Part shown: positions 16,629 to 25,222 of the stretch, piece after piece
Layout: each line of letters opens with the position of its first letter
Position numbering within the stretch: the stretch's first letter is position 1
Origin: Polynucleobacter hallstattensis
GTDB lineage: Bacteria > Pseudomonadota > Gammaproteobacteria > Burkholderiales > Burkholderiaceae
DNA: 64,000 nucleotides
Direction of reading: 5' to 3'
Assembly: GCF_018881835.1 (NCBI RefSeq)
Contig: NZ_JACVPO010000001.1
Span: 558,001 to 622,000 of the forward strand
The notes under the pieces: model-generated
The model's database searches: none
What the model was told of the DNA's origin: nothing
What the model saw: only the letters and a program-made list of their open reading frames with translations
Position numbers and translations under genes: made by a program

Positions 16629-17801
16629 ATGGACCCGCGAAACAACCCCTTTTCACCTGGCGCAGGCTCTGCACCGCCTGAACTATCAGGGCGTGATAAG
16701 ACAATAGAAGACGTATCGATTGCCTTGCATCGCATTAGAAAAGGGCTATCGGCAAAAAGCATCTTGATGGTTGGTCTTCGAGGAGTTGGAAAAACCGTCC
16801 TGCTTAATAGGCTAAAAAATGATGCCGAATCGGAGGGTTTAGTCTGTGTTCAGTTTGAATCGCCTGAAAACCGAAACCTACCAGCGATGATTGTTCCAAG
16901 TCTAAGGGCGGCTCTACTCAAGCTGAATCGATTATCTGGGCTGAGTGAAGCTGTTACTAAGGCAGTAAGAATACTTGGCAGCTTTATTTCTTCTGCAAAA
17001 GTTAAATATGAGGGTATGGAATTTGGATTCGAACTAGGGTCTGAGCCTGGGGTTGCGGACACTGGTGATCTTGATTACGACCTCTCAGAACTCTTGCAAG
17101 CTATTGGTGAGGCGGCCAAGGAAAAGGGTACGGCGGTTGTTCTTTTCATCGATGAATTGCAATATGTTCCAGAAATCGAACTCGCAGCGCTCATCTCAGC
17201 GCTACATGCATGTGCTCAGAAAAAGTTACCTGTGGCTTTGGTGGGTGCAGGTCTCCCACAGTTAGTTGGGAACGTAGGAAGAGCCAAGTCTTATGCTGAG
17301 CGATTATTTGACTTCCCCGAAATAGGTCCACTCCCACCAGAGGCTGCTACTGAAGCCTTGCAACGCCCGGTCGGTCAGCATCAGGTAAGTTTTGAAGCTG
17401 AGGCTATCGATGAAATCCTTAAGCAAACTAAAGGCTACCCATACTTTCTACAGGAGTGGGGCAGCATGTGTTGGGGGGTTGCAAAAACTCAGATTATTAC
17501 GGCGGAAGATGCACTAGTAGCAACGGAATTAGCCATACTTCAATTAGACTCAAGTTTTTTTCGTGTCAGATTTGACAGATGCACGCCCATGGAAAAAAAC
17601 TATCTCAGAGCTATGGCCGGCATAAATAGTCAAACCCCGAGATCAGGTGATATTGCACTAGCAATGAATAAAGAGGTTCATCAGATAGCCCCCCTAAGAC
17701 AATCTTTGATCAGCAAAGGGATGGTTTATAGCCCGGCACATGGTGATACAGCCTTTACGGTGCCTCTTTTTTCCGACTACATGAAGCGAATGTTGCTGTA
17801 A
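16629..17801 (+). CDS. Orphan AAA+ ATPase with C-terminal winged-helix-like domain
   Basis: 390-aa ATP-binding protein. The N-terminal signature NPFSPGAGSAPPELSGRD is typical of a family of stand-alone AAA_16/ORC-like ATPases. Walker A GLRGVGKT is at 49-56, Walker B VLFIDE at 171-176 and a sensor-1-like LVGAG near 210. The last 70 residues (TPMEKNYLRAMAG to the end) read like a winged helix, so the layout resembles Orc1/Cdc6 or STAND-type regulators. No partner gene is adjacent, and its stop abuts the convergent nrdR stop. Function unknown; the long inverted repeat upstream suggests DNA binding or autoregulation. The start is supported by the conserved N-terminus. Confidence 0.85.
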   Translation: MDPRNNPFSPGAGSAPPELSGRDKTIEDVSIALHRIRKGLSAKSILMVGLRGVGKTVLLNRLKNDAESEGLVCVQFESPENRNLPAMIVPSLRAALLKLNRLSGLSEAVTKAVRILGSFISSAKVKYEGMEFGFELGSEPGVADTGDLDYDLSELLQAIGEAAKEKGTAVVLFIDELQYVPEIELAALISALHACAQKKLPVALVGAGLPQLVGNVGRAKSYAERLFDFPEIGPLPPEAATEALQRPVGQHQVSFEAEAIDEILKQTKGYPYFLQEWGSMCWGVAKTQIITAEDALVATELAILQLDSSFFRVRFDRCTPMEKNYLRAMAGINSQTPRSGDIALAMNKEVHQIAPLRQSLISKGMVYSPAHGDTAFTVPLFSDYMKRMLL

Positions 17802-18248
17802 TTACTTCAACTCTTTCAGCGCACTCTCAAAAGATTCAATATCAGCAAAGCTTCTATAGACAGAAGCAAAGCGAATGTAAGCGACTTTATCTAAGCGCTT
17901 GAGTTCGCGCATCACCAACTCACCTACGCGTTCACTTGGAATTTCTTTTTCGCCGAGGCTGAGCAACTTTTCTTCAATACGAGCAATTGCCTCATCCACA
18001 GAATCAGAGGAGACCGGTCGCTTGCGTAATGCCAGCTTAATTGAGCTAGCCAGCTTATCGTGGCTGTAATCAACACGGCTGCCGTTCTTCTTGACAATTG
18101 CTGGCAACACCAGCTCTACACGTTCATAAGTCGTAAATCGTTTATCGCATTTCGCACAACGGCGACGACGGCGAATGGTATCGCCTTCGTCCGATACCCG
18201 AGTATCTAGAACCTGGGTATCGTCGTTATGGCAAAAGGGGCAGCGCAA
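17802..18248 (-). CDS. nrdR: Transcriptional repressor NrdR
   Basis: 148-aa ATP/dATP-sensing repressor of ribonucleotide reductase genes. The N-terminal zinc ribbon uses Cys3, Cys6, Cys31 and Cys34 (MRCPFC and CAKC), followed by [10 protein letters not shown] and an ATP-cone domain ([16 protein letters not shown] onward). It starts 11 bp after glyA; the glyA-nrdR pairing is common in proteobacteria. Its stop directly abuts the stop of the convergent AAA+ gene, with no bases between. Confidence 0.97.
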   Translation of the reverse strand: MRCPFCHNDDTQVLDTRVSDEGDTIRRRRRCAKCDKRFTTYERVELVLPAIVKKNGSRVDYSHDKLASSIKLALRKRPVSSDSVDEAIARIEEKLLSLGEKEIPSERVGELVMRELKRLDKVAYIRFASVYRSFADIESFESALKELK

Positions 18249-18259
18249 TGGATGCTCGC

Positions 18260-19510
18260 TTAACCGTAAACCGGGAAGCGCTTAGTAAGCTCTGCAACTT
18301 GAGCACGCACCTTAGCGATATTGTCAGCATCATTTGGATTATCTAAAACATCGGCAATGAAATTACCCACTTGACGTGCTTCCACTTCCTTGAAGCCACG
18401 TGTTGTCATTGCTGGTGAACCCAAACGAATACCACTCGTCACCATTGGTTTTTCTGGATCGTTTGGAATGCCGTTCTTGTTGCAAGTGATGTGTGCTTCA
18501 CCCAATACGCGCTCCGCTTCTTTACCAGTCATTTTCTTGGCGCGTAAATCTACCAACATCACATGAGAATCTGTACCACCAGAAACAATCCGCAGACCAC
18601 GTGAGATCAAAGTCTCAGCCAAGGCTTTTGCGTTAGCAATCACTTGTTTTTGATACTCGATAAAGCTGGGCTCTTGCGCCTCTTTAAATGCAGTCGCCTT
18701 AGCAGCAATCACATGCATCAAAGGACCGCCTTGCAAGCCTGGGAATACCGCAGAGTTAATGGCTTTCTCGTGCTCAGCTTTCATCAAGATGATGCCGCCG
18801 CGAGGACCACGCAGGCTCTTGTGCGTTGTGGAAGTCACAATGTCAGCATGTGGCACTGGGTTTGGATACACGCCAGCAGCAATCAAACCGGAGTAATGCG
18901 CCATGTCGACCATAAAAATGGCGCCGACTTCTTTAGCCAACTTACCAATACGCTCCCAATCAATCACGAGAGAGTAGGCAGATGCGCCAGCAATAATTAA
19001 CTTAGGCTTATGCTCACGAGCTAAGCGCTCCATTTGTTCGTAATCGATCGCTTCGTTTTTATCGAGGCCATAAGAAATGGGGTTAAACCACTTACCACTC
19101 ATATTCAAAGCCATACCGTGGGTCAAGTGACCGCCTTCAGCCAGACTCATTCCCATAAAGGTATCGCCAGGCTTTAAGAAAGCTAAAAATACCGCTTGGT
19201 TTGCAGATGCGCCGCAATGGGGCTGAACGTTCGCCGCTTCAGCACCATACAAAGCCTTCACTCGATCAATAGCCAACTGCTCAGCTACGTCAACAAATTC
19301 ACAACCGCCGTAATACCGCTTGCCTGGGTAGCCTTCAGCGTACTTATTAGTCAACTGAGAGCCTTGTGCCTGCATCACTGCTGGAGAGGCATAGTTCTCA
19401 GAGGCAATCAGTTCAATATGGTCTTCCTGACGCTTATTTTCATTCTGAATCGATGCCCATAATTCGGGGTCAGTTTTGGCTAAAGTATTTTGGCGGTCAA
19501 ACATGGTCAT
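18260..19510 (-). CDS. glyA: Serine hydroxymethyltransferase
   Basis: PLP enzyme converting serine and tetrahydrofolate to glycine and 5,10-methylene-THF. 416 aa, normal length. Recognised by [20 protein letters not shown], the glycine-rich YPGKRYYGG, and the PLP-lysine region [13 protein letters not shown] with the Lys in THKS. It heads a minus-strand unit with nrdR and is divergent from tolQ across a 70-bp gap. Confidence 0.97.
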   Translation of the reverse strand: MTMFDRQNTLAKTDPELWASIQNENKRQEDHIELIASENYASPAVMQAQGSQLTNKYAEGYPGKRYYGGCEFVDVAEQLAIDRVKALYGAEAANVQPHCGASANQAVFLAFLKPGDTFMGMSLAEGGHLTHGMALNMSGKWFNPISYGLDKNEAIDYEQMERLAREHKPKLIIAGASAYSLVIDWERIGKLAKEVGAIFMVDMAHYSGLIAAGVYPNPVPHADIVTSTTHKSLRGPRGGIILMKAEHEKAINSAVFPGLQGGPLMHVIAAKATAFKEAQEPSFIEYQKQVIANAKALAETLISRGLRIVSGGTDSHVMLVDLRAKKMTGKEAERVLGEAHITCNKNGIPNDPEKPMVTSGIRLGSPAMTTRGFKEVEARQVGNFIADVLDNPNDADNIAKVRAQVAELTKRFPVYG

Positions 19511-19580
19511 AATCCTGATGAAGTTGTATTGCTGAGTGAATTAACTTAGTAAAATCAACCTACATAATACAAAATCCACC

Positions 19581-20237
19581 ATGACCACCACACAAGACCT
19601 CTCATTCCTTTCCCTAGTCCTGAATGCCAGCCTATTAGTACAGTTAGTAATGTTGTTATTACTAAGCATGTCTGTAGCCTCTTGGACCATCATTTTTAAG
19701 AAAACTGCCATTTTGCGGGGCGTAAGACAAGATACAGAGCGTTTTGAGCGGGATTTTTGGTCCGGCGGCGACCTCAATACCCTCCTAGAGGCAGCCCAGC
19801 GTAATACCCGTAGTGATGCCGTTTTAGAGCATATCTTTGAAGCAGGTATGCAAGAATTCATGAAAGTTCGTGAAATCGATGCTGCCCGCCGCGCTATGAA
19901 AGCCACCTATCAGCGCGAAATGGACATGCTGGAAGCCAATCTACCCTTCTTAGCCTCCGTAGGCTCAGTTTCCCCTTATATCGGCCTCTTTGGCACTGTT
20001 TGGGGCATCATGCATGCCTTCCGCGGTCTGGCTAACGTACAAAATGCCACTCTGGCGGCAGTCGCCCCCGGTATTGCTGAAGCCCTTGTAGCTACTGCAA
20101 TCGGTCTTTTTGCTGCTATTCCTGCGGTGGTTGCCTATAACCGCGCAGCAACGGATGTTGATCGTTTGGCAATTCGTTTTGAAACCTTCATCGAAGAATT
20201 TACCAATATCTTGCAACGTCAAACTTCAGGCAAATAA
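19581..20237 (+). CDS. tolQ: Tol-Pal system proton channel TolQ
   Basis: 218-aa inner-membrane protein forming the motor of the Tol-Pal system with TolR and TolA, which constricts the outer membrane at division. Three membrane segments are visible, with the family stretch LASVGSVSPYIGLFGTVWGI and the late IAEALVATAIGLFAAIPAV. It starts the operon tolQ-tolR-tolA-tolB, with 2 bp to tolR. It is distinguished from the exbB at 12510 by this context. Confidence 0.95.
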   Translation: MTTTQDLSFLSLVLNASLLVQLVMLLLLSMSVASWTIIFKKTAILRGVRQDTERFERDFWSGGDLNTLLEAAQRNTRSDAVLEHIFEAGMQEFMKVREIDAARRAMKATYQREMDMLEANLPFLASVGSVSPYIGLFGTVWGIMHAFRGLANVQNATLAAVAPGIAEALVATAIGLFAAIPAVVAYNRAATDVDRLAIRFETFIEEFTNILQRQTSGK

Positions 20238-20239
20238 GC

Positions 20240-20659
20240 ATGGCTGGCTCACTCAGAAAATCTTCTAAGCGTCGGGCAATGGCCGACATCAATGTGGTTC
20301 CTTACATTGATGTGATGTTAGTGTTGCTGGTCATCTTTATGGTGACCGCGCCCATGGTGAATCCCGGTGTTGTGAATCTGCCAACAGTTGGCGGTGCAAA
20401 AGTACAATCATTGCCACCAGTCTTTTTAACAATCGATGCCAATGAAAATGTCATCGTGCGCAAAGATGGTGATCCCGTTCAAACCTTAAGCAAATTTGAA
20501 CTCGGTGCATTTGCAAGATCACAAGCAGAAAAATCTGCTGAGCAGCCTGTCGTTCTTGCTGCAGACAAATCCATCAAATATGAAGTAGTCATGGATGTCA
20601 TGTCCAAGCTAAAAGAAAATGGTGTGAAACGTGTCGGTCTTGCTGTGAAGAGTCAATAA
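20240..20659 (+). CDS. tolR: Tol-Pal system protein TolR
   Basis: 139-aa single-span membrane protein coupling the proton flow of TolQ to TolA. The membrane helix carries the conserved aspartate in INVVPYIDVMLVLLVIFMV. The periplasmic domain ends VKRVGLAVKSQ. It lies immediately after tolQ and 19 bp before tolA. Confidence 0.96.
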   Translation: MAGSLRKSSKRRAMADINVVPYIDVMLVLLVIFMVTAPMVNPGVVNLPTVGGAKVQSLPPVFLTIDANENVIVRKDGDPVQTLSKFELGAFARSQAEKSAEQPVVLAADKSIKYEVVMDVMSKLKENGVKRVGLAVKSQ

Positions 20660-20678
20660 GCCTCTTCGTACTGATTAC

Positions 20679-21494
20679 ATGAATAGCGCGCAAACTTTTC
20701 GTTCAAGCCCATCAAACTTTAAACGAGGCCGCCCCACTAAAAACGAAAGTACTAAACTGGCTTTTAGTTTTTCACTGGCTGCGCACTTAGGCTTACTTGC
20801 TTTCTTGGTCATCGGCATTAGCTGGAATAACTCAACCCCTTCCGGAGTTGAAGTGGAGCTTTGGGATGCCAGTCAACAGGTCGAAACACCTGTCGTTCCT
20901 GAAATCAAAACCGAGATGAAGGAAGAGGCAGCCGACATCGCGATCAAGAAAAAACAAGTTGAGAAAGAGTCTCCTAAAAAAGAGGTGAAAGAAACACCAA
21001 AGCCAGTTACTCCAGTCAAACCTACTCCACCCAAGGAGAAGGAAAAAGAGAAGCCTAAAAAGGCTGAAGCACCAAAAGCTGCAACGCCAGCAGAAACTAA
21101 AGCCAATGCCGCTGTTGAAAAAGTGCGTGCAGATCAGTTGGCGCGCTTACGTGCAGCAGCTGGCGCTGAAGGTGGTAGCGGCGGTACTAGTGGCAGCGGT
21201 GTTGGCGGTGGTGGCAATGCACCTCCCGGCTGGACAGATAAGGTGGTTAAGAAAGTAAAGCCTCTCATCGTATTTAATCCAGAATCGATTAGTGGCAATC
21301 CTGCAGCAGTCGTTAAAGTCAATCTGGCACCCGATGGCGTAATCTTAAGTACAGATCTAGTCAGCTCAAGTGGCAATGCTGGCTGGGATCGCGCAGTTCT
21401 CCTCGCACTAACTCGCGCAGAAAGTCTGCCGAAAGACGACAATGGCAAAATTCCTCAAAGAGAAGTTAAGCTGACCTTTAAACCCAAGGACTAA
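20679..21494 (+). CDS. tolA: Tol-Pal system protein TolA
   Basis: 271-aa periplasm-spanning protein linking the TolQR motor to TolB/Pal. One N-terminal membrane helix (about 25-48) is followed by a Lys/Glu/Pro-rich domain (about 70-145) and a short Gly/Ser-rich linker. The TonB-like C-terminal domain ends PQREVKLTFKPKD. It is shorter than E. coli TolA because the helical domain II is compact. tolB follows after 3 bp. Confidence 0.94.
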   Translation: MNSAQTFRSSPSNFKRGRPTKNESTKLAFSFSLAAHLGLLAFLVIGISWNNSTPSGVEVELWDASQQVETPVVPEIKTEMKEEAADIAIKKKQVEKESPKKEVKETPKPVTPVKPTPPKEKEKEKPKKAEAPKAATPAETKANAAVEKVRADQLARLRAAAGAEGGSGGTSGSGVGGGGNAPPGWTDKVVKKVKPLIVFNPESISGNPAAVVKVNLAPDGVILSTDLVSSSGNAGWDRAVLLALTRAESLPKDDNGKIPQREVKLTFKPKD

Positions 21495-21497
21495 AGC

Positions 21498-22805
21498 ATG
21501 TTGCAATTTGCTAAAAAATATTTTTCATTGCTGGCATCAGTATTGGTAGTGATGCTATCGATGGCCGGCATGAGCTCTTCAGCCTTAGCTCAAATGAATA
21601 TTCAGATCACTGGCGTAGGGCAGTCTCTCTATCCCATTGCCGTGATGCATTTTAAGGATGAGGGCAAGCTGCCAAGCAGTGTGACTGACATCATTCGCCA
21701 AGACTTAGCACGCAGCGGCTATTTTAAGAATACCGAGAATGGTAATGCTAGCGAAAGTGATGAGGGCACACCAAACTACAAATCTTGGTCAGCTCGCGGT
21801 GCAGATGCTTTAGTAGTTGGTTCTGTAGTGCAGACTAGCGCAGGTCAATTTGAAATTCGCTATAAGCTTTTTGATATTCGTAAATCTGAAAGCCTTGGAG
21901 GCTTGAATATCAATTCCAGCGCAGACAATTTACGTGCAGCAGCTCACAAAATTGCTGATGACATCATCCTCAAACTATTGGGCGAGCGCGGTATTTTTTC
22001 AACCCGCCTCTCCTACGTCATTAAAGAAGGTAAACGCTATCGCTTAGTCATTTCCGATGCGGATGGTCAAAATATTCGTAATGCCATGAATAGTGGTGAA
22101 CCAATCATCTCGCCATCATGGTCACCCGATGGCAAGAAAGTAGCTTACGTTTCTTTTGAAGATCGCAAGCCGGTGATTTATGTTCACGAGCTTGCAACTG
22201 GTCGCCGCATCCCCCTTTCCAACCAAAAGGGCAATAACAGTGCTCCAGCCTGGTCACCGGACGGCAAGAAACTAGCGATCTCCCTTTCAAAAGACGGTAA
22301 TACCCAGATCTACAGTATCAATGCTGATGGAACAGGCTTGCAACGCCTTACCCGCGGCTACACCATTGATACTGAACCGCAATATTCAGCAGATGGTCGC
22401 TACATTTACTTCACGAGCGACCGTGGCGGTAATCCCCAGATTTATCGCATGAGTGCTGAGGGCGAACAGGTTGAAGGTGCAAAGCGGGTCACCTTCAAGC
22501 AAGGTTTTGTGACTTCACCACGCATTTCACCGGACGGCAAGTATTTAGCTTATATCGCCAACATTGGCGGTGCTTTCCGCCTGTATATCCTCAACTTAGC
22601 AACAGGTGACGCCCAAGCGCTCACCGATGGCACTAGCGATGAGTCCCCATCATTTGCAGCTAACGGTCGTTATGTCCTATATTCCATGAAGGTCGGAGGT
22701 AAACGGGTCTTGGCTGCGGTATCGGTAGATGGAAACTCTAAGCAGGTACTGAGCATTCCAGGGTCTGATGTTCGTCAGCCATCTTGGGGACCCTTTATGG
22801 ATTAA
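21498..22805 (+). CDS. tolB: Tol-Pal system beta-propeller protein TolB
   Basis: 435-aa periplasmic protein with a signal peptide (cleavage near SSALAQ, residue 32), an N-terminal alpha/beta domain and a six-blade WD40-like propeller. The repeats show as SWSPDGKKVAYVS, AWSPDGKKLAIS and RISPDGKYLAYIA. It interacts with Pal and TolA. In most proteobacteria pal follows directly. Here an antisense RES-Xre pair intervenes, and the tolB stop overlaps the res stop. Confidence 0.97.
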   Translation: MLQFAKKYFSLLASVLVVMLSMAGMSSSALAQMNIQITGVGQSLYPIAVMHFKDEGKLPSSVTDIIRQDLARSGYFKNTENGNASESDEGTPNYKSWSARGADALVVGSVVQTSAGQFEIRYKLFDIRKSESLGGLNINSSADNLRAAAHKIADDIILKLLGERGIFSTRLSYVIKEGKRYRLVISDADGQNIRNAMNSGEPIISPSWSPDGKKVAYVSFEDRKPVIYVHELATGRRIPLSNQKGNNSAPAWSPDGKKLAISLSKDGNTQIYSINADGTGLQRLTRGYTIDTEPQYSADGRYIYFTSDRGGNPQIYRMSAEGEQVEGAKRVTFKQGFVTSPRISPDGKYLAYIANIGGAFRLYILNLATGDAQALTDGTSDESPSFAANGRYVLYSMKVGGKRVLAAVSVDGNSKQVLSIPGSDVRQPSWGPFMD

Positions 22806-23290
22806 GGCTGACCCACTAAACGTGGGTCATAAGAAAATTGTTCAATTTTCTTGGCTTTAATCAGCTTGATATCTGGATGCATGGGATTAATCAACACATT
22901 GTTTGCCTGCGGAATAACTACTGAAGGCACGAACAACAAAGCACTTGCATTCGATTGCAGCCATTTCTGCCCCTTCTCAATACTGGCAGTGCCCGCTGGC
23001 AATGCATCCCAACCAGCACCAGCCGTTTTAGGATTTAGCCTCTTGGCTAAATTCCATACTCTCGTTGGGATATCAATGCGCACCAGATAGCGGGTCAGAG
23101 GAAGCCCTTGGGCATTGATATGCACCAGAGTTTCTAGACAAGCAAGTGCAATGGACTCCGAAGTATATAAAACAGGTGTCCCTTTTTTATTCCATCTACC
23201 ACCAGATTTTTTTGCACCTTCCCCACTAAGATCATCTGCCTTAAATAGGGGTGCATCTAGGGCAATTCTCCAAACTTCCTGCACACTCAT
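22802..23290 (-). CDS. RES-domain toxin
   Basis: 162-aa RES-family protein (PF08808), the toxin of a type II RES-Xre module; characterised members deplete NAD+. The conserved pattern is intact: Arg8 (VWRIA), GGRWN at about 30-34, YTSES, LACLETLVH with Glu53, and a late NNVLINPMHP. The start overlaps the antitoxin stop by 4 bp. The stop overlaps the tolB stop in convergent orientation. A complete active-site pattern suggests a functional toxin. Confidence 0.93.
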   Translation of the reverse strand: MSVQEVWRIALDAPLFKADDLSGEGAKKSGGRWNKKGTPVLYTSESIALACLETLVHINAQGLPLTRYLVRIDIPTRVWNLAKRLNPKTAGAGWDALPAGTASIEKGQKWLQSNASALLFVPSVVIPQANNVLINPMHPDIKLIKAKKIEQFSYDPRLVGQP

Positions 23291-23787
23291 GCGTATGCTC
23301 CAGTTTGAATTTTGGCAAGGAGATCAGAAATCATTTCTTGACCAGAAATTGTATCTAGGTAGGCTGACGGCTTCTCACCACCTAATGCTGGGGAGGGTTT
23401 TTCAAGCCAACTTGCTATCCACTTAGCAGCATCGAAACCATCTGGGTTCCCTGACTCAGCAATGATTGACTCTATTTGCCCCACTAGCTTAGCCATACCG
23501 ATCAAACGCTCACCTTGCTCAATCGGTAGCATTTGGTTAGCCACAGACTTCTTGTCAATGGTCGACTTCGGCAAATTCAAGAACTTAAATAAGGTTTCTT
23601 TTGTAATTCCCATCGAGTCAGAAATGACGTTGATATATCTAGCGGGAATTCCATCTCGAATCAACTTAATGCGATCCATGGGCTCCACTCGATAAATAGC
23701 GGCAAAAGATAAATTCTGCTGGGTAATTTCCAGCGGAGATTTACGAAGTACTCTCGTCGCAGCTTTTTTTTGAATTACGCTGGGCAT
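23287..23787 (-). CDS. Xre/MbcA/ParS-type antitoxin of the RES module
   Basis: 166-aa antitoxin with an N-terminal Xre-like DNA-binding region (about 50-85, including GIPARYINVISDSMGITKETLFKFL) and a C-terminal MbcA/ParS toxin-binding domain (DUF2384-like). The end AALG-x-GEKPSAYLDTISG corresponds to the family motif with L...P...L-t--G. It precedes and overlaps the toxin gene. The SD GAGGA is part of the palindrome CCTCATATGAGG, giving a plausible autorepression site. Confidence 0.92.
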   Translation of the reverse strand: MPSVIQKKAATRVLRKSPLEITQQNLSFAAIYRVEPMDRIKLIRDGIPARYINVISDSMGITKETLFKFLNLPKSTIDKKSVANQMLPIEQGERLIGMAKLVGQIESIIAESGNPDGFDAAKWIASWLEKPSPALGGEKPSAYLDTISGQEMISDLLAKIQTGAYA

Positions 23788-23795
23788 ATTAAAAT

Positions 23796-23828
23796 CCTCA
23801 TATGAGGTTTTATTTTAACTCATTTGAG
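23796..23828 (-). promoter_or_regulatory. RES-Xre operator: palindrome plus a second imperfect copy
   Basis: CCTCATATGAGG (23796-23807) is a perfect 12-bp palindrome overlapping the antitoxin SD. A second related copy, CTCATTTGAG, is at 23819-23828. Centre spacing is about 22 bp, two helical turns, so two dimers could bind on one DNA face. Confidence 0.6.
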
Positions 23829-23961
23829 CAATAATGAAAGTATCTACAGCGGATTTAGAATGCTATCCAGCGCAATTTTGATTCAAGTACAGCAATCTTA
23901 GGGGCATAATATTGGCTATTAGCTTATTTAGTTACTCAGTTTGTAGGAAAAAGGACAGATC

Positions 23962-24462
23962 ATGAACATTTCTATCGCACGCCGCGCCGCAACCCTCACC
24001 CTTGTTAGCGTAACAGCCTTATTTTTGGCAGCTTGTTCGAGTGTCAAATTGGATGATGTTGATGGCGCCAATGGTGGTGGTAGTGGCAACTTTGGCTCAC
24101 AGCCATGGAATGATCCAAGCAGCCCACTCTTTCAGCGTAGCGTGTACTTTGATTTGAATGAGTACACCGTTCAAACTAAATACCAAAAACAATTGTCTGC
24201 TCATGCTAGCTTCTTAAAAGCGAACCCAAAGCAGAAGATCATTATTCAAGGCAATACCGATGAGCGTGGTACTGCAGAGTACAACTTGGCTTTAGGTCAA
24301 CGTCGTTCAGATGCTGTTCGTAAGTCACTCAACTTAATGGGTGTTTCTGAGAATCAAATGGAAGCAGTAAGTTTTGGTAAAGAGAAACCAAAGGCTGAAG
24401 GTGATAACGAAGCAGCTTGGGCAGAAAATCGCCGTGCTGACATTGTTTACATTACAAACTAA
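23962..24462 (+). CDS. pal: Peptidoglycan-associated lipoprotein Pal
   Basis: 166-aa outer-membrane lipoprotein with lipobox LAAC (lipidated Cys near residue 25). The OmpA-like C-terminal domain binds meso-diaminopimelate; motifs are VYFDLNEYTV, NTDERGTAEYNLALGQRR and ENRRADIVY. It is the Tol-Pal anchor. Because the antisense RES-Xre pair separates it from tolB, it needs its own promoter in 23829-23961 or read-through from tolB. It overlaps cpoB (TAATG). Confidence 0.97.
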   Translation: MNISIARRAATLTLVSVTALFLAACSSVKLDDVDGANGGGSGNFGSQPWNDPSSPLFQRSVYFDLNEYTVQTKYQKQLSAHASFLKANPKQKIIIQGNTDERGTAEYNLALGQRRSDAVRKSLNLMGVSENQMEAVSFGKEKPKAEGDNEAAWAENRRADIVYITN

Positions 24463-25193
24463 TGCCTAGCCTTACATACCTTTTTAAACAAACGCTCTCA
24501 CGAGCGTTTTGTTTAAGTGCGGCCGCTTTTTGCTTAAGCGCCTCTGGTAATGCATGGGCCCTCTTTGCCGATGATGACGCACGCAAAGCCATCTTAGATT
24601 TACGTAAATCATTTGCTACTGCGCAGATGGATTTGCAAAATCAGATTGAGAAACTCAAAGCTGACAATGCGGAACTGCGAGGTAAAATCGAAAATCTTGA
24701 AAAGCAAGGTGACGACATCAACACAAGTCAGAAGACTTACTATCAAGATCTTGATACACGCATAGGTAATTTTGAGCCTCGTACAGAAACTATTGAAGGT
24801 ATTAGTGGCACCGTTCAACCCGGCGAGAAAAAAGTCTACGATGATGCTTTAAAAGCATTCCAGGCAGGCAGTCTCAAGAAGGCAGATGAGGGCTTCTCAG
24901 CCTTTGCGAATCGCTTCCCTAAGAGTCCATACGTACCGCTGGCACTCTTTTGGAGTGGTAATAGCAAATATGCAAACAAGGATTACACCGGTGCGATTGC
25001 TCAACTACAAAACCTCATTAAGCGCTACCCAACCCATCCCCGCATTCCAGCGGCTATGTTGACTCTGGGTAATGCACAATTGGAGAGTGGCAACAAAGCT
25101 GCTGCCAAGAAAACCTTTGGTGGGATCATCAGCAAGTACCCAGATACTGAAGCAGCCAAAGATGCGCAGCAACTCATTGCTGCCACGAAATAA
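24462..25193 (+). CDS. cpoB: Cell division coordinator CpoB (YbgF)
   Basis: 243-aa periplasmic protein coordinating Tol-Pal function with peptidoglycan synthesis. A signal peptide of about 33 residues (ending NAWA) leads into a coiled-coil trimerisation region (about 48-90, FATAQMDLQNQIEKLKADN onward). A TPR domain (from VYDDALKAFQAGSLKKAD to the end) follows. Its ATG overlaps the pal stop. Confidence 0.94.
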   Translation: MPSLTYLFKQTLSRAFCLSAAAFCLSASGNAWALFADDDARKAILDLRKSFATAQMDLQNQIEKLKADNAELRGKIENLEKQGDDINTSQKTYYQDLDTRIGNFEPRTETIEGISGTVQPGEKKVYDDALKAFQAGSLKKADEGFSAFANRFPKSPYVPLALFWSGNSKYANKDYTGAIAQLQNLIKRYPTHPRIPAAMLTLGNAQLESGNKAAAKKTFGGIISKYPDTEAAKDAQQLIAATK

Positions 25194-25222
25194 TTCAGTA
25201 ACTTAGACTTCAATACTGTTCC

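Noticed and set aside
21134..21448. Pro/Ala-rich open frame opposite tolA
   Set aside because: Antisense of the Gly/Ser-rich tolA linker; composition is a by-product of that region.
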